From: Isoetes taiwanensis
Taxonomy: Eukaryota > Streptophyta > Lycopodiopsida > Isoetales > Isoetaceae
Length of the DNA stretch: 64,000 nt
Direction of reading: 5' to 3'
NCBI GenBank assembly: GCA_021234155.1
Contig: JAJEKV010000047.1
Location: 6,353,071-6,417,070 of the forward strand
The position numbers were made by a program, and so were the translations under genes. Below are positions 56,127 to 64,000 of this stretch, piece after piece (within the stretch, counting starts at the first letter, position 1; every line of letters starts with the position of its first letter). The notes under the pieces are model-generated. The model saw only the letters and a list, made by a program, of their open reading frames with translations. It searched no databases and was not told the origin of the DNA.

Positions 56127-59070
56127 TTATTTTGTTTGTTCGGCTATCTTCTCTAGTGACTTCAGAACTTTATCTTTCACAGAGATTGGAATCTTCATGT
56201 ACCCCTTTCTCGGATCGACCTTGCCCTTTCTGGGGTTCCATGACATCAACACGGATTTTATCTCCACCCATTGGGGCGATCACTTGCATCATACTTCCAC
56301 TGCTTATTAAAACACTTTTTGTAGCGTTCTTTTTCAGTAATGACTTCTTTTCCACTTAATGGGCGCCACCACTCCATACGCACCTTGTTTCTGTTAGGGT
56401 TATTAGCTTCCCTACAAATGCTCGGGATGGTATACCCTAATCAAATAGGATAAGTATCTTCGTCTGATGTCCTGACGATCAAATATTGGCCATCCTTCAA
56501 ATCCATCTTAGGATCATGTGGAGCAAGTCCATAATACTTGGGACGCTCTTTTCTAGGTCCAACATAGTGCTCTTCATCCTCTTCCACCTCCTCTTCAGAC
56601 TCCTCTGTCATCAAGTGGATCGGCTGCTGATCAGGTTGGAATTGACCATGGTCAAGCCTCCATTGACTTTCAGGTAGCCAACCCTCTCGAAGGATGCTAC
56701 TACTTGTGTCCAAACTCTCTAAAAGTATATGAATTTCATTCCAATAATTTACAAGTGCTTCATTGCACGCTCTTCTCTCTGGTGCTATGTGTTTATCTGC
56801 TAAGGATTTCTCCCAGTACTCTATATACTCCATTATCCCTTCCATAGTCCGTTCACAGTCCTTCACTTCTCTTAATGGTTTCATAGACTTAGGCTCTCTC
56901 GTCGACACCACTAGTTCACCTGCCACATCCTCTTTCCAAATCAGTATATCTTTATCTTCCGGTTTCCACATAGGATCTCCAGCCCTCATCTTGTATTGCA
57001 TTATTGGCTTTCCATTTTTCACCCAAATTGCAATGGAGCACTATGCCCAATAAGGTCTTCACGAGCATAACCCTCTATGAACTCTTTTCAGTCGGGGACT
57101 TCTCGTATCAATGAACCAATAGGAGGAGGTGAAGAACACTGCTTAAATAGCTCCAAAAGCCTCGGATACGTGGTGACATCACTTTTCTGCAATTTGATCC
57201 TATAATGCCGGAACATTGCATCAATGTCTTCATGAGTGTGGCCAGGCATCAAGTAACCAACATAGACCATTGCAAGAGTAGCTTCTTGGGTAGTCGACGC
57301 TCCGGTATTGGATTCACATGAATTGAAGGTGTTGTCCCATTCATACTTCCAATGGTCAAATCCTTTAGTTTCATGGGACCAGTATCATGCAACGCCTTGA
57401 AGAGATGTTGCAATGGCTTACAAGAATGAACATCTCCATTAAAACCATGTTCCAAATTGCGCAATGCTTTTGCAATGCTACCAACATGGAAGTTTGGACC
57501 ATCACCCCATAATTTCAATGTAAAATGGCCGTGATGCACTGCTCCCTGGCCATGAGTTATGAATCCAGGTAGTGATATTTGCAATGGGAAAGACCTTGCA
57601 ACAAACTTTGGTATAGCCCTAAACTGGAGCAAACAGGTTTTTTGCTGATCCATCTTGACATGAATGACACATAGAAAATTCTCTGGTTCCATTATATACA
57701 AGCATCTCCACATCCAGTATGTTGATCGACATGACATTTGCTCCATTGTGTGAATTTTCATTTCCTTCCGCTGATCTTTCCACCTCAAGCTTCGACTTCT
57801 CGAGCTTATCTAACAAATCCACGCATATACTGCACTTTGAGAAGTTGCTATATTGCATTATTTTGACATCTGAAAAATGCTTACTCCAGAGCTTGCTGAA
57901 GGCTGATTGTGAAATATTGTCCACACCCATTTCCTCTAGAAGATTGTTGATCACTTGTAAAATCACCTTTTGTGTGAAATATGCAGGCAACATTCGAACT
58001 ATTTTCTTGCATCCCTCTTCATCAACCACACTTTTGCGAGGCATACTCTTAGCATGATAGTTAACAAACTTCTCAAATAAATTCTGAGCTGCAAGCACCC
58101 TGGGGATTGTCCTTGCCTTTCCGCGATTACCATGCCAACCTATTTGAGCCCCCCTCTTTTGGTTCGCCTTAATCTCCACCATGTAGAGACTGATATATCT
58201 AGTATGGTTATCACTGAACTGTTGCATATCTATTTTCCACCAATAGGAAATCCGTTGTTCTTGACATCAGGCGATGGCTCAAATGCATGTTCTATGATAT
58301 TGTAAATATAAGTTTTTCTAGCGTCATGAGTTTTCTCCTTGTAGATTGATCTGGCTCACAAGTTCTTTCACTCTGAATCTATCAAAGCAGTTGTTGGGGC
58401 AGCCACAATCCCCCCCTCTGATGGCTTGCATGGTCTCTTCACTGCAGTTGTTAGTATCTTTCACAATTTGAACATTTTCCTTCCTCTTCAAGAAGTTGTA
58501 GGCCCTTCTTTCTGGTATGGATACATCCAAAGGAGGTATGAAAGGAATGTTATTTTCATCCACCACCACATTATTTTCTCCAACACGCTCAGTTCTTTGA
58601 AGCAATCCTTTTCCTATTATTTCAATGGAGTCCACTGACCAGAGCAACAAGGCTGGCAACTCTAAACCATTGTTGATATTATTGCAAGTATAGCAGCGTT
58701 TGTCCTTCAGCTCAACACTGAAGTTATGAAGCTGTATTGAAGAAATGGAGACTCCCACAAAGTCATCACCAATAGCCTGTCCATTATAATAGTGCATAGG
58801 ATCCCATAGTATAAGCACACCTTCACCAACAATTCCTCTATTGCACTGATGATGCAAATTCACTTTCTCCTCCTTCCATGTTAATCTGGAAACTACTATT
58901 CTTCTTTCCTCATTAGCACGAGCTAGGTTTTTAATATTTTCTGCATTTGCTTCAGGTGGCTGCTCATTCTTATTTGCATTAATCTCTTCCACATCCATGT
59001 AATCAACATCATTCTTCTCTGCTCGAGGTTCTTGGTCACAGGGTTCCCTAGCACTAGCTTCATGAGAACT
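56127..59070 (-). pseudogene. Transposase-like gene of DUF7869 type (GHTHEDID motif), best copy
   Basis: Read from an acceptor TTCTAATTTTCAG (exon from 59070) leftward to a stop at 56127-56129. Order: an acidic N-terminus (DVDYMDVEEINANKNEQ), a first domain (HYYNGQAIGDDFVGVSISSI), a Cys cluster GGDCGCPNNCFDRF near 58400, EEGCKKIVRMLPAYFTQKV, AFSKLWSKHFSDVKIMQYSN with FSKCSICVDLL, a Gln/Lys stretch, FTLKLWGDGPNFHVGSIAKAL, VGYLMPGHTHEDIDAMFRHY (box at 57220-57243), an acidic C-terminal region, and a Lys-rich end (WNPRKGKVDPRKGYMKIP). From memory this fits the large transposon-associated family annotated DUF7869 (GHTHEDID plus Cys motifs). At least four frame changes split it, so introns or errors must account for them. 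Function is unproven. Confidence 0.55.
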
Positions 59071-59073
59071 CTG

Positions 59074-59430
59074 AAAATTAGAAGAAAGGTTTAGGAAAAT
59101 ATAGTATAGTATACAATAACAATAAATGAAATATTTATACAATGCTTATACCGCGCTACGTGCGACAGTGCACGCGACACATATGGACCATAATTATGTA
59201 AAATACATAAGAAAGGTATATTAATTTACCAAATACAGATATGTCGTGCTGGGTCCGACTCATACAAACGTATCCAATATTTCTGTTTGTGACATACCAG
59301 GTCGAGACACGTCAGCACATATCCCATTTCGTAGCACATTTCCAATTTTGTATTTGCTGAATCAGTACAAATATCATTTCGCCATTCCAATCGCTGCAAT
59401 TTTTTTTTTTTTTTTTTTTTTTTGCTCAAT
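59074..59430. promoter_or_regulatory. Possible shared 5' region between divergent transposon genes
   Basis: Splice-acceptor-like sites point outward on both sides: TTCTAATTTTCAG on the minus strand at about 59071 and a T run plus GCTCAATAG on the plus strand at about 59398-59433. First exons and a promoter for both genes would lie here. The same layout occurs at 53767-54118. This is inferred from layout only. Confidence 0.3.
59398..59424 (+). repeat. Poly-T run
   Basis: About 25 T in a row before GCTCAATAGG. At 54094-54110 the same site has only about 9 T, so the run expanded in one lineage. It could be a long polypyrimidine tract of a splice acceptor. Confidence 0.8.
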
Positions 59431-59433
59431 AGG

Positions 59434-59660
59434 TTACCAAACTGGTTTGGTGCATGTCAATGCCCAATAGAGTTCATGTGTACGAGCAAGGCTTGGCCTT
59501 GAGCTTCACCAAAGCTCAGGACAGGGCACTTCACAGACATATCCCGAAAGCCACACTATTCAGGGATTTCCACAGATTGGTGAACAAGTTCGACCATCTC
59601 CTCCCTATTTCTGAGGAGAGAGATGGATGTGAAAGTGTAGTGCAGCAAGTAGAGGCTTAA
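59434..59660 (+). pseudogene. Unknown plus-strand ORF, short second copy
   Basis: MSMPNRVHVYEQGLALSFTK at 59454, then KATLFRDFHRLVNKFDHLLP and EERDGCESVVQQVEA with a stop at 59660. It matches the start of 54136-54620 without the extra GTGCA, but has its own early stop. Nucleotide homology continues to about 59990. Damaged copy in unit 1 at about 30205-30424. Confidence 0.45.
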
Positions 59661-60040
59661 AAGAAGCCGAGTTCAATGCCCAGATAGCAAAAGTAGTCCT
59701 CCATGCAGCTGTATCTATTGGCATTCCATTTGTTATAAGCCATTCCTTAGTCCTAGAAGCTGGACAAAGAAATTTGTTAGAGAGTCTAAGGACCTACCAT
59801 ACAGGAATGCTGGAGGCCAAGCCAAAGGGCTAAGATGAGGGAGCAAATGAAAGATCACATGACATGCCAACTATCATGTAGATCCACTTATTAAAATGAT
59901 CTGCCTGCTAATGATGACAATATAAATTTTTTGGAATAAAAACTATTTTACTTTCACAATTTGTCAATTGTGGTTAGGTTATTTCTGTTTTTTTTGGGTT
60001 GCCCCTAAGGGGGCAAACCCTCGCTTATATGGGGTTTGCG

Positions 60041-60080
60041 GCATATCCTAGGTATATGCTGGAATATACCTAGGATATGC
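60041..60080. repeat. Perfect 17-bp inverted repeat (hairpin), unit 2
   Basis: Arms GCATATCCTAGGTATAT and ATATACCTAGGATATGC with loop GCTGGA. It lies directly after a second G/C-rich inverted repeat (GGGTTGCCCC-TAAG-GGGGCAAACCC type, about 59997-60021). No gene is nearby. It could be a transposon end structure or a structured RNA, with no evidence for either beyond the symmetry. Confidence 0.8.
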
Positions 60081-60783
60081 TGATGACTGCTCAAAACCCA
60101 TTATTCCCTGTAAACTGGCGGTTTCGTGCATTGTGGATAGCGGACACCCCTCGCTGCGGCACCGCCTGCCAGTTTTCCGCCAGAAACCCTCTCCTACCTG
60201 TGGGTTCTTTAGCACATATCCTAGCCCTCCTCGAACAGTATAGCCTTATGTTTCTCACATCTTTTCTTTACACTCAATACTTCCATCCTTAGTATTGCCG
60301 ATTATTTGTCTCCCTTTAGAGCAGATCAAGTAATAAGATCAGTTTACACGTCTTGCAGGGTAAATTTTAAGGGCCCTAAATGTTTTTCTATTTAAATTAA
60401 TGTTGGCTAAACCTTAGAAAATAAAAGTTCATACATTTTTATTAGGCGAAATTTGATAAAATAAAACCCTTTAGGTATCTTCCCACTTGGCTAACATGTA
60501 AAATTTATATGATGTGAAATTCTTATATTGGCGAATTTTTCTCGATTGGTGGCTAAAGTGCAACTATTTAACTTCAAATTCTGAGCTCTCCTTATCACAT
60601 GAATATGTAGCACAATAACAGGGGGTTACTTTTAGATTTTTATACGCTTTTTCACATGGTTTTTCTATGATTTCGTTGTTGTATTCGTTGAGGTGTACTA
60701 AATAGTATTTCTAGAGTGCACCATTTATGGGCCGTTGATTTTCGTTGATGGGAACAATCCGAGGGTTGTTGTCTTTCTCTGCA

Positions 60784-60905
60784 TGTGTTTGTGCGTGCAT
60801 GTGCACATGCATGTGCATGTGTGTGCATGTGCATGTGCAAGTGCAAGTGCAAGTGCATGTGCATGTGTGCATGTATGTGCATGTGTGCATATGCACGTGT
60901 ACTTG
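60784..60905 (+). repeat. GT/GTGCAT-type microsatellite at the end of unit 2
   Basis: About 120 bp of alternating purine-pyrimidine sequence made of GTGCAT, GTGCAA and GTGT units. It begins exactly where homology to unit 1 ends, so one duplication breakpoint fell at its left edge. Frames through it give only His/Cys/Met repeats and are not genes. Confidence 0.9.
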
Positions 60906-61584
60906 CCCTCTTGGATTCTTATTGCTGGAGTGAATTTTACTACCACGAGATGGATTTTTTGCTCACACTTACAAAGGTATTTGTTTTTTAATGTTTCTTC
61001 AGTTAGCATAATGTTTTTTTTTACAAGGTATTGGTTTCCTGATTCTACAATGTAGTGCTGCAAAACCCCCTTTTGTTTCCTTCCTAAGATTTGCTGCAGA
61101 TTCAAGTTTAGGCCCTCTGTTTGCTTCCAACTCTTGGATATTCCTGGCTGCCGGATTGTTCATAGTAGCCAGCCTTTAGCTTCAATCAACAAATGGATTC
61201 TTATGCACACAACATGCGGATTATTCCACGCCCTTTTCCATGTCACGTAGATCAGTCAAGCAGTGGCCACAAGAATGCATTTATATTGTAGGTTTGGAAC
61301 TTTAATCAAACCGTAAGGTGAATCATGCATTACCTTTAAGCTAGAGATGGAGCATCCAAAATCATATGGATTGATAAACAATGGTGTCATTGTGAAAGAG
61401 AAATAGTTGTAGCGGAAGTAACAATATGTAGCATAATAACAGGGGGTTTTGTTTGTGTTGCAAACTTTACGACTTCCAGAATAAGGGATCAATCTGCTCT
61501 ATCTTTATGGTAAATTTTACGCTACAGGTGATGAAAGCCTCAAATGAATTCTAGTTTTGTTCTGGTTTGAATTCTAAAGTTTTT

Positions 61585-62062
61585 GTCACACCGGGGGGGG
61601 ACGTCCCTAAGGCCCCGAAGGGGCCAAAAAAAATTTTTTGCAACACAAACCATTAACATCCAACATATAAAAATTAAATCCCCCAACACATAACAACCAA
61701 CACATAACAACCATTGACATTAACAATCAACACATAACTACCATTGACATTAATTAACACAACCATTGGGTCCAACACATTTAAATTAAAATCCCCCTTA
61801 AACCCCCTTTGGTTTGGGTGCATGGGGGTGATGTAGGGCAGCGAGAGCCTTCATAATTGTATTTTGCACGTACGAAATCAACACCATATAGTATTCTGCT
61901 TGAAATCTTATAGTATTTTGCGAATCTTGTTATACAGTATAGCAAATTTTGTACTTGCATACCCCACAAACGAGGAACTTTATGTACGGTATAGATTAAG
62001 GAATAAGGGGCGAATATGCCTATCCAACAGCTCTCGTTGCCCGGAGTCACCCCCCGTGTGAC
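61585..62062. mobile_element. Possible MITE with GTCACAC-G-rich inverted ends
   Basis: Left end GTCACACCGGGGGGGGGAC-like and right end GTCACCCCCCGTGTGAC are inverted copies with a few mismatches, 478 bp apart. The interior is non-coding and has a GGCCCC-GAAG-GGGGCC hairpin next to the left end. No convincing target-site duplication was seen beside either end, which keeps confidence low. Confidence 0.3.
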
Positions 62063-62622
62063 TACTGATTCAATATGCTTCCATTACAAAACAATAACAA
62101 AGATTCAAAGTACAATTCGTAAGGAGCAAATAATACCATTTGAGGGAACACATATTTATGTCGGGGTCAAATGCATCTAAATGGCTAACTTATTGCATAG
62201 AGCCCTTTAAGGTTAACAATTGCAAGAATAAAACACTATTACTTAGAGCTTAAAATGCTCACTACGTAACATTCTTCATAATCTTTAATCGAAACGACTT
62301 ATACATTCAAATTCAATGTTCATCAAACCATGATTGATATAGCTAATGACGATTCATAAATTAAAGAGGTCCCTGAATGGATTCAACATGGCTATTTGAA
62401 TTGATCAGGGTGCATATAATCAGCTTCAAAGAAGGCGATTTAGTATGCCATGATGTAGCCAATCCTGGCTAAACTCTAGGTGTCCAAATTTTTTTCCCTT
62501 TTGGAATGGCTAAATTATTTTTTTCTTCAAAAAATGATCTCTATTAACTTTAGCCACAAAATTTGACTAAAGGTCTAAAAAATAGCCATTTGGCGAATTT
62601 TAGCCACTCTTTAATACCCTGC

Positions 62623-62846
62623 ACGTCTTGGGATAGAATGTTGTGTGAATGTTTGGATGGTTTTGAGTTTATTCTAGGGTGCGTAAATGAATGTAGCAGA
62701 GGATGAGAGGAAATTTTGACAGTGCAACATATTGTGAATGCTGGGGATTCCATTTCATTGTGTTTGTAAATGCGGCAGTGTGTAAATGAGAAATTGGTTT
62801 ACATGTCTTGGGATAGAATGTTGTGTGAATGTTTGGATGGTTATTG
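62623..62846 (+). repeat. 40-bp direct repeat pair
   Basis: CTTGGGATAGAATGTTGTGT and the following GAATGTTTGGATGG occur at about 62626 and again at about 62806, 180 bp apart and nearly identical. No flanking structure explains them. Confidence 0.8.
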
Positions 62847-64000
62847 TTGTGTATGAAATGGTTGGATGGCTTTTGGAATAATATAGCAGGAAATGTAATC
62901 TGTGATGTGATGATGATGATGACCAACACGACTTCCCAACAAATAGGATAGGTGGGTCAACATTGCCTCACTTGTGATGTCACCAATGTTGGCGTGCCCT
63001 TATAGGCGTGAATTTAATGCTCTACTTCCCCTCTTTTTGCACCAGTAAGTACAATAAAAAGGACGAAAATGAGGAAAATAGAAAGAATAAATTTAAGTAT
63101 CCAGAACTTGTGGCTTGATTTTTAGAACTAAACACCGTTACGTTTTTGTAGCAAGGTTGGTCTATTTCCTGCAAGCAATCCACTAGAAGAAGTTAGCTTA
63201 GATGTGAATGTTTTCATTTTGAAATGCCTATTTCAGGAAAAATGCCTACTTCGGGAGGACATGGTTAGTTGCAAGGACACTCATAGACCTCCTATTGCTC
63301 TACCCCTCCACATATCTTGGATCTTACACTCTACACATACCTTAGATCAATCAAACACATAGTTTGTAAGAAGTTATATTTGCAAATGCACCCAAGGCAT
63401 TTTCCAATAGAATTTATTAAAGTGGACCATCTCAAGGCCTACTTTGGAGTTTTGTTGGTGCCGATGTTAGCTTTTGTGAGCCTGCTTGAGAGTTTTAGAA
63501 GTAATAATTCGAATAACGAAAATAGCTAGTATACTAGTCAAATATACTGGATGTTTAACAGCTAATGTTGATGGGTATCTCAACTTATGGACTGCTTACT
63601 CTTTAACTCCATTTAACCTTCCTTACTTTACATTTGACTAAGACATACATGAGGTTCCAGATCCCACAATGCATGGCCGAAATTTTAAGTGTGCACATTT
63701 TTTGTATGTCCAAGTCTTTGGCCATATCACTTTGTCCACACTTGAAGATTAACCGCAAGTCCTAGAAGATCATATAAATACGAGTGCATGTGGATTTTAG
63801 AAGAAAAGTTATGAGCAGAAGAAAGAGTGTTTATGACACGGAGTATCCATCACAACACTTCGAACATAAACAATTCCTGCAGTAAGTGACTGGATGAGCT
63901 GATTCACTTTTCTAAAACAGGGGAGACGATAAAGAAAAATGTTTGTAGCAGCCAACTATAGGGGAAATGATAAAAAAGAAATGTTCGCGGTGGCCAAAAG

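Larger units (their letters stand above)
60906..64000. other. Unique right flank with no recognised gene
   Basis: AT-rich sequence outside the duplication. It contains a possible MITE (61585-62062), an imperfect AACAACCATTGACATTAA tandem array (about 61680-61765), a 40-bp direct repeat pair (about 62623 and 62802), and an imperfect 40-bp tandem at the very end (63920-64000). The longest frames (62-90 codons) show no domain or codon pattern that I would trust. Confidence 0.5.

Noticed and set aside
60652-61105. Overlapping frames rich in His/Met/Cys/Thr on both strands
   Set aside because: They are translations of the GTGCAT/GT microsatellite. Six-frame openness is a property of the repeat, not of a gene.
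61781-62050. 89-codon minus-strand frame inside the possible MITE
   Set aside because: No recognisable motif. Stop-poor by composition, and it spans subterminal repeats.

Overview
This is a nuclear-type window from a land plant. The signs are an intron-free PLS-class pentatricopeptide-repeat (PPR) gene of 956 codons, LTR retrotransposons primed by initiator tRNA-Met (TGGTATCAGAGC), a plant L1-type LINE with a zf-RVT-like C-terminus, AT-rich DNA and plant-like splice sites. The PPR style (chained MYxKCGS..DA and GK.xHA motifs) makes a seed-free vascular plant such as a fern plausible, but I cannot name a genus.

The dominant structure is a direct tandem duplication of about 29.4 kb. Unit 1 runs from about 2117 (inside a copia element) to about 31560. 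Unit 2 runs from about 31565 to about 60785. The order within a unit is: copia pol and 3' LTR; the 5' half of an older antisense copia element; a non-coding stretch; the PPR gene on the minus strand; about 5.8 kb without a recognisable gene; a 5'-truncated LINE on the plus strand; a 1.1-kb PBS-containing LTR-derived repeat; a non-coding stretch; a second copy of that repeat; a truncated copy of a transposase-like gene end beside an unknown plus-strand ORF; an LTR; non-coding DNA; and a longer copy of the transposase-like gene (GHTHEDID motif) on the minus strand. Positions 1-2116 hold the left part of the nested copia elements. Positions 60785-64000 are unique sequence without a convincing gene.

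The two units are nearly identical over long tracts (14761-16080 against 43981-45300 shows one difference). Other tracts differ densely, and the differences cluster on CAG/CTG trinucleotides, which are plant CHG methylation sites. Neither unit is always the better one. The PPR is intact only in unit 1, while the LINE C-terminal ORF and the transposase-like gene are better in unit 2. The simplest reading is long-read consensus error at methylated CHG sites on top of either a very recent duplication or an assembly duplication. Many broken ORFs here should therefore not be called pseudogenes without raw-read support.

Only the unit-1 PPR gene looks like a plausible functional host gene. Nearly everything else I recognise is mobile-element DNA: a copia nested in a copia, a LINE, internally deleted LTR elements, a transposase-like gene in long and truncated copies, and a possible MITE near the right end.
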